DNA of 64,000 nt from Margaritifera margaritifera (Eukaryota; Mollusca; Bivalvia; Unionida; Margaritiferidae), in NCBI GenBank assembly GCA_029931535.1, contig JAQPZY010001423.1, forward strand, positions 1,671,501-1,735,500. Direction: 5' to 3'. The translations under genes were made by a program, and so were the position numbers. Position 1 is the stretch's first letter, and each line of letters starts with the position of its first letter. Shown here in pieces: positions 36,201 through 44,635 of the stretch. The notes below the pieces were generated by a model that saw nothing but the letters and a program-made list of their open reading frames with translations, searched no databases and was not told the origin of the DNA.

Positions 36201-37517
36201 TCCTGATGATTACAGTATCTATTGCGATGTCACGGTAATTAATCTAGCAAAACAAATCGTATAAGGGGTTGATATCAATCAGGTATAGCTTATAAGAAAG
36301 AAAGGAACACGGAAACATAATCATTTCTTTTAAACAAATTCCTATTAAATATATTGCCGTTACAGATATGTACTTTGAATATTAATTCATATCAACACTC
36401 ATTTAAATACGTTTAAGGTAAAGAAATATCCTTGCACAAAACCAAACAAATAACAACGGAAAAGAATTCCTTAAAAGAATCGAACATTCAAAGACCTACT
36501 AAATTTACACAGACTAAATCCTTTACGCACAAAGAGGTTGTTCTTTTCAGTTCTTGTAAGAAGTTTCTATCCCAAAACAGAACATTCTTTTTCAAGATTA
36601 CTTGCAAGCAATAAAAGAAAGATTTATTTTTCGGCCAGGGTTGATTTAGTGATTTATATATTGGCCAGGGTTAATTTAGTGATTTATTTATTCTCATTGC
36701 TTGTGATACTGTGAAATCTCTGGAATATAAGTCTAACTTTGAGCTATTGGAGTATTTTTATATATCATTAGACCTCGATAATTTAAGTCTAACTTTGAGC
36801 TATTGGAGTATTTTTATATATCATTAGACCTCGGTCATTTTTTTTTTTTAAAAAATACTTTTTAAATGCTTTCCAGTTCATGATAAAAAATTACGACTGG
36901 TTCGAAGATCTATTTTAATTGTCTCTTATCGACTGGTTCGAAGATCTATTTTAATAATCTCTTATCTTCTGCTCCATCTTTTTTGGTACAAATCCATACA
37001 CAGTTATCGGATGGTACACATGACTGGGGAAGGACCGCAAATTTCAATTCGAACTCCATTATAAATGTGTGGGTCAGTGCGACGTTGCAGGTCACAGAAA
37101 CAAAGGTAAGAAACTATTGTTTACACCTGAATGTACTTGCACATTATTTCGATAGACTTGTAAAGTATGTCAAAGCAGTACTTAATTATCACGATAATTT
37201 AGTTTTCCGTATCAATACTTTTTTGGGGGGTGTGGTGTGAATTATTGTGCTGCCAGTATACCCATGTATTCGTTATAGTGATATTAATTCTATAGTAAGA
37301 GACACCATTTAAAGGATCGTCATACATCCCTACAATGTGCAATAAGGAAACATTAAATAGAAACAGAAATGAATATTTGAGGCTTACCTTCCTTTATGTG
37401 TTTTTTTTTTCTCTTCTTCTTCAGGATATCGAAAATGCTCGTTGCTATGCGATGTTCAGAAATGGCGTTGGAGCTGCGCAGTTTGATATGTTTGAACTTT
37501 GGACTTGTCTAGTTTGA
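17636..37517 (+). CDS. Gene B: predicted secreted DUF4874/DUF4832 protein with C-terminal CBM-like module
   Basis: Fifteen exons joined by GT-AG introns keep one frame: 17636-17741, 18543-18740, 20225-20354, 20739-20853, 21804-21904, 22324-22465, 24032-24185, 25998-26116, 27564-27684, 28792-28911, 31533-31575, 32055-32220, 36141-36234, 37004-37105, 37425-37517 (1804 nt, stop TGA). The start is unproven; candidate 5' exons at 9689 and 9857 would give 621 residues. Seen: NPARGFYIHTE near the N terminus, LRFSYTVTY, PYGDG, QAGFIGVWGEWYYSDHFG, DCFLASSSDFGTY, MAGETCSL, LGYRLKLKS, GIPAGLYK and AYLELSD. These match the DUF4874 then DUF4832 arrangement known from bacteria, fungi and molluscs, thought to be glycoside-hydrolase-like barrels; the substrate is unknown. 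Sequons (NLT, NKT) and cysteines fit secretion. The last 150 or so residues look like a carbohydrate-binding beta-sandwich (DGSFEN, GGAYQDI, KGWSRR, MFELW). Tandem paralogue of gene C. Confidence 0.85.
17742..18542 (+). other. Gene B intron with simple and tandem repeats
   Basis: Contains an (ATT)n/(AGA)n stretch at about 17915-17968 and a 30-bp tandem repeat at about 18100-18182 (three copies of GCATCAACAATACATCTAGA or variants). No exon is seen inside. Confidence 0.7.
18543..18740 (+). CDS. Gene B exon, 66 codons
   Basis: Acceptor CTTGTTTCAG, donor GTAAGT, phase 0 at both ends. Encodes GGPATVGMVFRQIVL, RNLTS (an N-glycosylation sequon), NHIRNDLEAVKAAGV and LRFSYTVTY. By my count 45 of 66 residues are identical to the matching exon of gene C (51913-52110). 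Confidence 0.9.
19449..19762. repeat. 28-bp minisatellite, about 11 copies, in gene B intron
   Basis: Unit GGACTATTGAATATATCTTG followed by ATATGCCA or ATATGCTA. The copies are nearly identical, varying mainly at the CCA/CTA position and one CTCG variant, so expansion or homogenisation is recent. The rest of the intron 18741-20224 shows nothing recognisable. Confidence 0.95.
20225..20354 (+). CDS. Gene B exon with GFIGVW
   Basis: Acceptor GTTCTTTTCTAG, donor GTGAGT. Encodes PYGDGNKTTILSHIE and QGVIAVVQAGFIGVW; the final single base joins the next exon to make G. This is the strand leading into the WGE motif of the barrel. Confidence 0.9.
20739..20853 (+). CDS. Gene B exon with GEWYYSDHFG
   Basis: Acceptor TAAATGCAG, donor GTGAGC. 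Encodes EWYYSDHFGVPGNGLSAQN and LNALIAAVPDT. The glutamate after WG is the residue usual in the family and a plausible catalytic acid (inference). One codon longer than gene C (VPGNGLS against VPGTLS). Confidence 0.9.
21804..21904 (+). CDS. Gene B exon, start of DUF4832 region
   Basis: Acceptor TTTCCCCAG, donor GTAAGT. Encodes QIQVRTPSYKYDIFG and LTPTMYTDVQNRASKSRV. Same length and phase as 54299-54399. Confidence 0.9.
22324..22465 (+). CDS. Gene B exon with DCFLAS and GETCS
   Basis: Acceptor TTGACAAG, donor GTACTA. Encodes HHNDCFLASSSDFGTY, an NKT sequon, EDTKYTVMAGETCSL. These are the most recognisable DUF4832 motifs. Confidence 0.9.
23615..23815. repeat. 46-48 bp minisatellite, about 4-5 copies, in gene B intron
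   Basis: Repeated core CCATGACAGACCGCTTGACG followed by ACCCACATGTAATGATC-like sequence, at about 23652, 23700, 23746 and 23792. It lies in the intron 22466-24031. Confidence 0.85.
24032..24185 (+). CDS. Gene B exon with LGYRLKLKS
   Basis: Acceptor TCTTCATTTAG, donor GTGAGT. Encodes HQCSTALSELQMFHW, QYWKGNGCFTSINQR and LGYRLKLKS, ending on a codon boundary. Confidence 0.9.
25802..25938. mobile_element. MITE-like palindromic element in gene B intron
   Basis: The left end GTACATTGATCGGGAAAGCT is an inverted match to the right end (reverse complement GTACGTTGATCGGGAGAGCT), continuing GTATC(G/A)TCT, giving about 29-bp terminal inverted repeats around roughly 80 bases. No clear target duplication. 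It is in the intron 24186-25997. Confidence 0.6.
25998..26116 (+). CDS. Gene B exon, beta-sandwich region
   Basis: Acceptor TTTCACTACAG, donor GTAAGT. Encodes STDGTICTKLTLVNAGFAAP and YDVNLVLSSSS, a pattern typical of the C-terminal beta domain of DUF4832 proteins. Confidence 0.88.
26671..26815 (+). mobile_element. tRNA-derived SINE with (AACC)n tail in gene B intron
   Basis: CTGTAGATCAGGTGGTAGAG is an A-box-like segment. The body has GAGAGGCACTTTGATCCGAT and GTGTTGAAAGTGCCGTTATA, and the element ends in five ACCA/AACC units at about 26793-26815. The same 3' body (GTGCTGAAACTGCCGTTAA) ends the SINE at 60724-61000, so both belong to one family. Confidence 0.7.
27564..27684 (+). CDS. Gene B exon with SRTWLPG
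   Basis: Acceptor TAATATTGCAG, donor GTGATA (weaker). Encodes ADSRTWLPGFDHVITG and GIPAGLYK. Same length and phase as 61796-61916 in gene C. Confidence 0.88.
28198..28245 (+). other. Cryptic or alternative 48-nt exon candidate in gene B
   Basis: A good acceptor (TTGCTTTGTTTACAG) precedes 48 in-frame bases encoding SSHSYECRLTYDKNFS, followed by GTGAGT. Its phase is 0-0, so inclusion would not break the frame. It would, however, interrupt the family-typical junction GLYK/AYLELSD. I left it out of the main model; it could be an alternative exon or a chance match. Confidence 0.25.
28792..28911 (+). CDS. Gene B exon with AYLELSD
   Basis: Acceptor ATATTGCAG, donor GTATGC, phase 0 at both ends. 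Encodes AYLELSDKLVAGNKAYNILL then ANTGVPDTSL. Joined to the previous exon it reads GLYKAYLELSD, the continuous strand usual in this family. The counterpart in gene C lies beyond the window. Confidence 0.85.
28912..31532 (+). other. Gene B intron (2.6 kb) with repeats
   Basis: Holds a 62-bp tandem repeat at about 29440-29625 (three copies of GGAAATACACAGTGCATCCC or variants), a (GA)n array at 30247-30290 and the 30-bp minisatellite at 30386-30748. A GC-richer hairpin at about 31105-31135 (CCTCCATGGATGGAGGAGG) is also present. No exon is seen. Confidence 0.7.
30386..30748. repeat. 30-bp minisatellite, about 12 copies, in gene B intron
   Basis: Unit TGCATGTTTCATGTACATAT followed by TTATATTTTC. 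Because the period is a multiple of three, it makes open frames on both strands, which I treat as repeat translations. Confidence 0.95.
31533..31575 (+). CDS. Gene B linker exon (43 nt)
   Basis: Acceptor TTCTTTTGTACAG, donor GTAAGA. Encodes VTSIATGDNSVCPA, a linker from the DUF4832 part to the C-terminal module. The phases fit both neighbours. Confidence 0.75.
32055..32220 (+). CDS. Gene B exon, start of CBM-like module
   Basis: Acceptor ACTTTCAG, donor GTATTC. Encodes CFKANLPDGSFENNPSSW, GDGFLRVSGRAKDGSYCIEI and GGAYQDIVFAAG. The 'DGSFEN...W...YQDI' pattern resembles extracellular carbohydrate-binding jelly rolls; this is a resemblance, not a tested assignment. Confidence 0.82.
32540..33470. 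repeat. Intronic direct duplication, left copy
   Basis: This segment and 33480-36330 share, in the same order: GTTTCTGCT...CAGTGCT, TTCTGCCATTAC, GTGTTTGGAAAT, TATTTATTTATGTCTAAA, GCTGTGCATATAAAATGTAT, CATGCTAATGT, TTGTGCACAGCT, AGAACAAGTTACATGTTGAC, an ATT array, and ATAAGAAAGAAAGGAACAC. It lies wholly inside the intron between exons 32055-32220 and 36141-36234. The left copy has no transposon and only one unit of the 30-bp repeat. Confidence 0.85.
33141..33257. repeat. 23-bp minisatellite, 5 copies, in the left duplicate
   Basis: Unit TAGAACAAGTTACATGTTGA followed by CAA. The right duplicate has one matching unit only (about 35963-35987, AGAACAAGTCACACGTTGAC). Confidence 0.9.
33547..33554. 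repeat. Left target-site duplication CTATTATT
   Basis: Immediately precedes the element's first base (GGT...). It is identical to 35036-35043. The surroundings are ATT-rich, so chance identity is somewhat more likely than usual, but alignment to the empty site supports it. Confidence 0.75.
33555..35035. mobile_element. Foldback-like DNA transposon, 1481 bp, 259-bp inverted repeats
   Basis: Near-identical inverted arms lie at 33555-33813 and 34777-35035. Each is made largely of short tandem units of the form GGACAAAATGGTA, ending on the inside in GGGACATCAGTAATCTGTGG and TATATATAAACAGT. The element is flanked by a perfect 8-bp duplication, CTATTATT, at 33547-33554 and 35036-35043. The left intronic duplicate lacks the element at the matching place (about 32608-32640), serving as an empty site. 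The interior (33814-34776) shows no transposase; one 67-codon frame (about 33842-34045) is not recognised. Arms of short repeats recall Foldback elements; 8-bp duplications are also usual for hAT and P types. Family assignment is open. Confidence 0.85.
35036..35043. repeat. Right target-site duplication CTATTATT
   Basis: Immediately follows the element's last bases (...AACC). Confidence 0.75.
35340..35789. repeat. 30-bp minisatellite, about 15 copies, in the right duplicate
   Basis: Unit GCTGTGCATATAAAATGTAT followed by TGTATTACAT, with a few variants and one shortened unit near 35520. The left duplicate has the same sequence once (about 32939-32970). The long frames across it, cysteine- and tyrosine-rich, are repeat translations. 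Confidence 0.95.
36141..36234 (+). CDS. Gene B exon, CBM-like module, middle
   Basis: The acceptor is an (ATT)n tract ending ATTACAG; donor GTAATT. Encodes TRKFIVKGWSRRRREVSVSN then DDYSIYCDVT. The upstream intron is the 3.9-kb repeat-filled one. Confidence 0.82.
36620..36970. repeat. Cluster of three two-copy tandem duplications in gene B intron
   Basis: Between exons 36141-36234 and 37004-37105: a 33-bp pair (GGCCAGGGTT(G/A)ATTTAGTGA), a 57-bp pair (TAAGTCTAACTTTGAGCTAT, about 36728-36835) and a 36-bp pair (GACTGGTTCGAAGATCTATT, about 36895-36965). Confidence 0.85.
37004..37105 (+). CDS. Gene B exon, CBM-like module
   Basis: Acceptor CCATACACAG, donor GTAAGA, 34 codons. Encodes LSDGTHDWGRTANFNS and IINVWVSATLQVTETK, alternating beta-strand-like sequence. 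Confidence 0.82.
37425..37517 (+). CDS. Gene B terminal exon
   Basis: Acceptor CTTCTTCTTCAG after a poly-T tract. Encodes DIENARCYAMFRNG and AAQFDMFELWTCLV, then TGA at 37515-37517. Confidence 0.85.
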   Translation, partial: DIENARCYAMFRNGVGAAQFDMFELWTCLV

Positions 37518-37760
37518 TATGATTGAAGTATGGACCTTCTGAATGTAATGTCCGCTGTGTATGGACTCGTCAGATTGATACACTTGAAATTTGTACTTGC
37601 CGAGTGGAACATATTTGAAGTCTGAAGTGTTCCAGTTGGAAGTAATTTGCATATCGCAGCTTATTATTATTATTATTATTATTATTATTTGAATTTTGAA
37701 GAGTGTCTGCTTGCATGTAAAGAACAAAATAAAAGTCACTAGAAAGACATAGTAGTTAGT
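37518..37760 (+). other. Gene B 3' UTR with polyadenylation signal
   Basis: AATAAA at 37728-37733 lies about 210 bases after the stop. An (ATT)n array sits at 37661-37689. The whole segment from about 37610 is homologous to 27-230 of the window, which identifies the latter as the end of a third copy. The UTR also contains near-repeats of the end of the coding sequence (GTTTGATATG then GATTGAAGTATGGAC). Confidence 0.75.
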
Positions 37761-37834
37761 GTTGACGTTTTCAAAGGTGTATAAGCGAATTAAAGAAAAA
37801 TAGAGAAGGAAAACGGCATGGTAAAGGAATAATA

Positions 37835-37987
37835 GAATCCTTTATTTGCATCGGTGAAGGATAGAAAAATTCCACCAGAGGGTCAGAATTTTGTGACAGA
37901 CACGAGGCTTTGCCGAGTGTCTGATGCAAACTTTTTATCACGGCGGTGGAATTTTCCTATTCTTCACTGAAGAATAATGAAGGATTC
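37835..37987. mobile_element. MITE-like element, 153 bp
   Basis: Begins GAATCCTTTATTTGCATCGG and continues GAAAAATTCCACC. The right end, reverse-complemented, begins GAATCCTTCATTATTCTTCA and continues GGAAAATTCCACC, giving imperfect terminal inverted repeats of about 47 bp. The centre holds ACACGAGGCTTTGCCGAGTG. It lies just downstream of gene B. Confidence 0.65.
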
Positions 37988-38594
37988 TTTTTCTGACATT
38001 TCTGAACGAAAAATGAGGGTCGAAGTCAAAATATCATATTATGAATACTGATGTAACTTTCAAACAGCAACACACCCATTGAAAATTTCTTACCTTAAAA
38101 TAGAGCCTTAAAGGTTAGGTTTACACTGAAACATTTATTGTTAACTTTAAAGACGTTTTAACACATTTTAGCTTTCAAAGAACAGTGATTGAAACGGCTG
38201 TGGTAATGATAATACACAGCGTCCGAATTGTGTACTGCAGATGGCTTGCATAATGATACAAATGTGAACAGGTCAAAAAATAAAGTATATTATTATCGGT
38301 AAGATTAATCGAGACAGACCAACAAAAAGAAAATGAAATAGTCCTCGATTAAACTTTGATCTAGAATTGATTTACCCTTCGGAAATAATAATGAGAATAT
38401 GAATTTAAAAAAGAAATAACAATTACAGCAACGGCTTTTTCAACTCGATATTAGGCTAAAGAAGCCGTTCATGTAGCTAGGTCGGTCGGTGTGAAACGCC
38501 CTGTTTGCGGTACACTTCAATCATTGTTCGTGTTAGTACGTAAATGTGTTGAAATTATTGTTTATCTTTATTATTGTTAAAGAATGTTCAAGTG

Positions 38595-38682
38595 ATGATG
38601 GAAATCGTGAAATTTTGCTACTTTGTGTGCACTATGCTTGCAGTAGAAGATCAAAATAGTCAGGATAAAGGTCACGTGGGAG
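38595..38682 (+). CDS. Possible first coding exon of gene C (signal-peptide-like)
   Basis: ATGATG at 38595 opens MMEIVKFCYFVCTMLAVEDQ, a hydrophobic segment, and the frame reaches a GT donor (GTAGGA) at 38683 with one base over. That phase fits the candidate exon 45286-45349, which in turn fits 51004. No similar exon is visible before gene B, so this remains a guess from phase and composition. Confidence 0.2.
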
Positions 38683-38967
38683 GTAGGATAGATCTATCAT
38701 GAAGCGGTGTTCTTCACTTGAAAACACGATCATAAACATATAGGAATGTAATAAAAGCTATTGACATGCTCACACACGCACACATTTTATAATGTATGGA
38801 TCTGAGTTTGGTTTGATTTGGTAATCAGTGAGTAGTATCTCATTTCAAAGAAAATTGAGTGACACTGAAAGGACCGTTTGGGTTATTAAAAATAAAGTAA
38901 AACAAAAATTCACGGACTTGACATCATCAGTTTTAACTGCCTTAAACCTTTTTCACGTCCAAGCCAT

Positions 38968-39312
38968 ACTCATATTGTTGGTGTAATGGTAGTAGTAACT
39001 GTTGTCGCTGCTGGCGTGTCAGTGGTGGTAACCGTCGATGTAGTCCTAGAAGGTATCTTTCCCTTGGGTTTCGCTAAATAAGTTTCATACATTTCTCTTA
39101 GGAGCTTTAACTCCATCAAAATATAATGTAACATAGGCACCGTTTTGTTTTCACTCCCTTCCTTCTCTTCACTATTCAAAGTTTTCCTCTTCTCCTCTTC
39201 ATGCATTCTTTTTTCCTCCTTTTGATATTGTTGTTGTTGAACCAATGCTTGTTCTTCTTCTTTCTGACGTTGTAAAAAGGTCTCTAACTTTTCTATACCA
39301 TTCTTATTGTTT
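38968..39312 (-). CDS. Unrecognised coiled-coil-rich open frame
   Basis: Reading leftward, an open segment encodes IEKLETFLQRQKEEEQALVQ, a Q/K/E-rich stretch, then MLHYILMELKLLREMYETYL and a T-rich tail (TTSTVTTTDTPAATTVTTT) before a stop. The charged helix is like the C-terminal part of DNA-binding proteins carried by Harbinger-type transposons, but no DNA-binding domain is seen. The upstream frame closes at a stop near 39317 within a tandem repeat, so any start or splice is unclear. Could be an exon of a dead transposon. Confidence 0.25.
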
Positions 39313-39550
39313 CATATAAAACATGGCAATGGGATCGAACCGTACCGTATACCACTATTTCCGAGGGTACTCATTCTATACCATTCTTACTGTTTCACGT
39401 AAAACATGGTAATGGAATCGAACCGTACCATTTCTCACTATTACCGAGGGTACTCTTTCTATACCATTTTTATTGTTTCATGTAAAACATGGTAATTGGA
39501 TCGAACCGTACGTTATCTCACCATTACTGAGGGTCCTCGTTCTATATCAT
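39280..39550. repeat. About 83-bp tandem repeat, three copies
   Basis: Units contain TCTATACCATTCTTATTGTT, AAAACATGG(C/T)AATGG and GGATCGAACCGTACC, ending at GAGGGTACTC. Confidence 0.85.
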
Positions 39551-41635
39551 TTTTATGACTACTACTTCAAAATGCAGTGTAATAGATTTCTACAGTAACA
39601 AATGTGTAGACATAGTTGATACTAGTGCAATTCTGATCATGATAGGGATATCATTAGTATTAGGGAGAGAGAAGCAATAATAGTAACTCGGATATAGTTT
39701 GTGTTACTACTCTAGGTCTTAAAAAATATGTAATCGAAAGAAAGTGAAACCAACAATATAAGTAAAATCAACAAGCAATTTTTTTCCTATGATACAAATT
39801 GAAATTCAAGAGATACTTACAATTTTGTGAATAAAATTTCAAATAATCCTAAATGTCCTAATCTTAAGTCCAAAAATATAGAATGTTCCGAATGAGTTCC
39901 AATAGTCTTGAATGTCCCGATATAACACAATGATACAATCCAGAATGTCTTTGAATGAGTTCACAAAAGTCCAAAGTAAGGTATTAATTCCAAAGTTAAT
40001 GAGCACTTTAGTAATTCCAATGAATATATTAAAATAAATAATTCCTCTCGAATTGTATCTGATTTCAACTTCACAAACTATAAATCTGATCTCAAATGGA
40101 TTCCCACAGACTGATCTAAAACAGGAATTATTTTTTGTATACCAAATCCCCATTTATACACATTTTCACATGACCTATATCATAACAGGATGTGAAGCAA
40201 TAAAATGAAGAAAAAAAACCCCGTCTAACTGTTAACTGGCCTTGAACTTAAATGCTTGTGAACATTCTGTTTACAAGTGAACAGAATATAAAGTACAACA
40301 TACCTTCATGGACAAGATTTAAACAGACATCATAGATTAAATATACATAACATTTGATTCTTGTTTCAGTAAGTACCGTATAGAGGGTAATTTTACTGCA
40401 CTCAAAGCTAGCGATTTTGCCCAAGAAAGGTGCATTTTATATTTTGGCGAGTTATATTTTAGTTGGGACTTATAATATATAAAGTCAAAATTTTAAAGGT
40501 ATTTACTTTCGTGCTATCATCCTGAGACCGCTAAATCGCTGAAATTTACGCACCTCTAAAAATAACAGCTATACTGTATTTACAAACATAAATATTACTG
40601 TGTTTCAAAACATTTAAAATTCTTCTCACCAAGATATATTAAAAAATGTAGGTAATTATAATTATGTCCACCGACTATAATATTGTGCTATAAAGCAATT
40701 ATACTGACGGCTTATGACTAGGTTATGTTTAGATTTTGTAGTTTCAGCAGGTATTTCCCATCCCCCACCTTAACCCCTTTTCAATTTTGTCTTGGCCAGG
40801 ATATATATATATATGAAGAAGAAAAGCCAAATTGTCTTTACCCAGGTCAGTTTGGCTACTTCTGGAATATATAATTGTCACCACAGTTGCGTGTAATAAG
40901 GCTTTTTGGGAGGTGATAGATTTTTCATTTGGCTGAGAAGGAAAAACGTGTCTGTATTAAGCAATAATGTTAGCCTATGTTTGTATAAAACTGCATTCAT
41001 TGTGCTAATTCTAACCACACCCTTTCTTTCCTTTGTATCAATGCAAACATTTGATATCTATTGACGGTGGGGTTTTGATTGTATAGACGAAGACAGTATA
41101 CAAGATCTCAATTGATGGTACACTCGTACGTGTTTTTACAATATATTTAAAAACTTTTACCTAACATGCAGCCTCGCTCAGTCAGACAATCGCGTGACTC
41201 TTAGAGTTCTATGCCGAGTTAGAGTCTGGCGAAGGTCAATGCAATCGATAGGTGTTCTTCGTATTTTTATATTATTAGTTGAGTTCTGCAAGATTATCCT
41301 ACTTAATCGAAATCTGTATTAAAAACTGATATATACTGAGTAAATGAGTAAAAATGTAAAAACATTGTTAATGGTCAACCAAACTTAGTTGCGTAACGGT
41401 CTGACCTTTCTGTGGAACATTCATTAAACCTTTGTTCACTCGAAAAGTAGGTATTGCTGTGTATGCATCACGTGCTGATGTCGATGAGCTATCCCGTTCA
41501 AATAAAACGTCCACGGTGCCTGGGCAAAGATGTAGTTGTTTATGCTCTTGCTGTCTGTTCCGTCTAGTTCCCTATCGTTCTGTCCTGTCCCGTCGCCTCC
41601 GTCACAAAATTCTTTTCCGCGCAATAAAATGTTAA
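39551..41635. other. Intergenic DNA, no gene seen
   Basis: AT-rich; a minus-strand open frame at 39839-40153 is low in complexity and has no recognisable motif. A short (AT)n lies at about 40800-40814. Nothing else is supported. Confidence 0.45.
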
Positions 41636-42560
41636 GGCTTTAATGGGTCGAAATACAATTTGTTATGACGATTTATATTAAGAAGAACTAGGTTAAGTTT
41701 AATTTTTAACGTTTTCCAGCGAAAGGTAACAGACTTATGGGCCCTGTTTGATTTAAAAAAATTGCCTTCAGTATCGTTTCCGCACAATAACTTGTGAAGG
41801 ATTTCTCCCCGTCCATAATGCCCACGAAACAACAGTTAGCTGCTGTTACAAATATTTTGGTCCATTACATGTAATATTTTTTAAACGATGATTTCTGTTT
41901 CAGGTATTCAACATTTTAAGGTGCTGTTAAAGCTACCATTTCTTTGTAAAGCATTGAGCATACTGTAGCTTACAAAGTCTTGCTGTAGCTCTTCACTTCC
42001 AAGATGATTTAAGTGCGGAGTATATCATATGACTATCTTTTTATGATTAGACATAATATTCATAATGAAGTCCAGTTTCCCATGCATTATAAGTTAAAAC
42101 AGCCTGAATGGGTCGAAATAAAATTTGGCATGAGGCTTTATATTAAGAAGAACTAGGTCAAGTCCAATTTTCACCGCTTTCCAGCGAAAGGTAACAGAGT
42201 TATGGCCCCTGTTTGACTTAACACTTTACCTTCAATATCGTTTCCGCACAATAACTTGTGAAGGACTTTATGTATTTAAATCAAATTTAGCATGAGGCTT
42301 TACATGAATAAGACATAGGAAAAGTTCAATTTTCACCTTTTTCAGCAACATTTTATGCAGTTATTTGACTTAGAACTCTGACCTTGAATTTCCGAGATTA
42401 AAAACAATTTTGATATGAGGCTTCATATTAACAAGATGTAGTTCCAGATTGATTTGTACTGTTTTCTGATTAAACTGTATGAAGTTATGGCCCGTGTTTA
42501 ACTTAGAACTTTGCCCTTTAATTGCATCATATTTGCGGAGACATGTGGCGTATGAACTCT
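41636..42560. repeat. Dispersed repeat cluster with internal direct repeats
   Basis: About 170 bases at 41640-41815 recur at 42108-42272 (TATTAAGAAGAACTAGGT, TTTCCAGCGAAAGGTAACAG, CGTTTCCGCACAATAACTTG), followed by more decayed copies to about 42530. The unit between them (41810-42105) recurs at 44636-44945 in the same orientation, with CAACATTTTAAGGTGCTGTT and CATTGAGCATACTGTAGCTT. Confidence 0.8.
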
Positions 42561-43679
42561 TTTATGTTTATTTTCTTTTTGGAAATTAATTGAGCTATAA
42601 TGAATATTATAACGAAACAATCTGTCGACCAAGCAGCGACCACACTAGATTTCTTGGCAAGCCTCGTTGAACATTGCAAGCATTTGTACATACATTTAGC
42701 AGTCTCTAGCACGGAGTAAATCTCTCCCAGTCATGCGAGGATCTCGTTAAACGTGACAACCTACCAGGTATTTATTTATAACCTATCAGCATTATTTCAC
42801 TGACTTGTTAGAACTAGATGATATCAGTTTAAACTGGTTTCAGTCAGGATTTGAGACTTCCTTACATTTGTCTGGTTCAGGTCAGTTATCTGATTCAATA
42901 TGGTGCAGATCTAAATTCCAATCAGCCCTAGGACGATTCGGAATTACGCTGGATTCCAATAGCCCTCATAAATATCCATTTTCATGCCCCCTGCAGCCTA
43001 AATTTGTTTATATGGTAAACTTTCCATGTTTGTTCATTTTATTTTTAGTATCCATTCCTTCGATACTTGATAAAAGTTTGATTTCCCTAGAGAGCCTTTG
43101 GTAAAATCATAGGGACACTACACGTTTAGCGCTATAGAGCATACTGTCATATCGATTAGTCCACACCAACCTGATGCACTATATTTAACATATAAAGAAA
43201 CAAAAATAGATATGTACCCTTATTGATGATTTCTTGTTTAAAAATATAATGATTTTTATTACACAGGTATCCAGAGTAATTGAATCGGAAAACTAAATAA
43301 ATACTTTTTAAAACACTATTATCCTGTATAAGAAATGCCAATTACTTCTTTTAAGATATTGATCAGAGTCTATTATTTGTAATTTTTTTAATGAAGATCA
43401 TATGAGTGTTTAGCACATAGCCGTTCGTTCTCTTATGAATAATCATATAATAGATCTAATATTTTATTTACTAGAATCAATTATCTATTATCTGGAATGA
43501 CACATTACGTTTCCTGAATGAACTGGTGATATGCGGTTCTAACAAGAACAAGTCTTTAATATCTTGCACAAGAATTCTTGAAAGTAGTCTAAGTACCATG
43601 GGACCAAAGACGGACTGGTTTCTTTTGATAACTACGGCAGGTAAGATGTGTATATAAGCGTCACCACACACACACACAC

Positions 43680-43870
43680 AGAGTTACATATATACACCAG
43701 AGAGAGTGGAGAGTGTTATCCACGGATCCTACAGAAAGTTATGTGATAAAAGTCTCTAACATGTATGTTAATATTCTTTCTCCATATTTAAGTTCACTTC
43801 ATAGTATCACGCATCCTCCTGTATGATCCAGGGATAGCACTTTCCGCTCAGTCTGGTGTATGATTCGCAA
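43680..43870. repeat. Dispersed repeat, partly inverted relative to 5800-5945
   Basis: Contains, in inverted orientation, the GGGATAGCACTTTCCGCT and ATCCTCCTGTATGATC segments of the copy at 5.8 kb, and a decayed direct copy of the same ends at its left side (GAGAGTGTTATCCACGGATC), giving a palindromic form. Confidence 0.55.
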
Positions 43871-44635
43871 AAATATTAATGTTATATAAGATTGTTATTG
43901 TATGAAAACAAAACTGTTACCAATCAAATCCGAAAACAGAAGTGTCCGAGAAAATATTTTTTTTAAACGAGAACTGCGGTGCCCCCAAAAAGCATTCCTA
44001 ACATAGAAGGCTAAAATTATACAAACGCCATCTTGCTTCTCCTGCGACGAATGCCAAAAAGCATTAAATTTATAACATTTTAACTAGAGATAAAAATGTC
44101 ACTTTTTTCTTTAGGAATGTAGTAAAAGAAGGCAAGTTATATGTCAACTGACCCTTTTACCCTGGTGGAAGTTGGCAAATCTTAGATGTTAATCACACAG
44201 TTTAAAAAATCTATTAAAAATCACCACAAATTTCAAATCAAATTTATGATAATGACAACATGTAGACTGCCCAATCGAGTTTTCGTCAATTTTTCGTACC
44301 AGTAGGAAAATGGCGGAAATCAAGGGTGATCAGTCCAGATATTTTATTTAGAACGAGTGAGACAAAACACTTTATTTGATGGTAAGTAAGGCTTGACAAA
44401 GTTCGAGGGGCCCTAAAATCGAGGAAGTACTGTACTGTTTTCACAAGTCAAAAATTGAAAAAGAAAAAACTAGCATTTATGTGATATTTTGATGCATTAG
44501 ATGTTACACGTTTGTAATATGTTATGCAATAAGGTTTTATTTCACTTATATTACAATTACGAATAAGACATGGTTCTAGGAAATATAATTACCATTATTT
44601 CATTGGATATACGCTTAGAATATCTTCTTTCCACG

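Larger units (their letters stand above)
33480..36330. repeat. Intronic direct duplication, right copy (interrupted by a transposon; includes an exon)
   Basis: Counterpart of 32540-33470, enlarged by the 1481-bp element at 33555-35035 and by a 30-bp minisatellite at 35340-35789. The right copy spans exon 36141-36234, bounded by an ATT array on its left and by the TATAAGAAAGAAAGGAACAC block on its right. In the left copy these two landmarks are close together with no exon between them. Confidence 0.8.
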
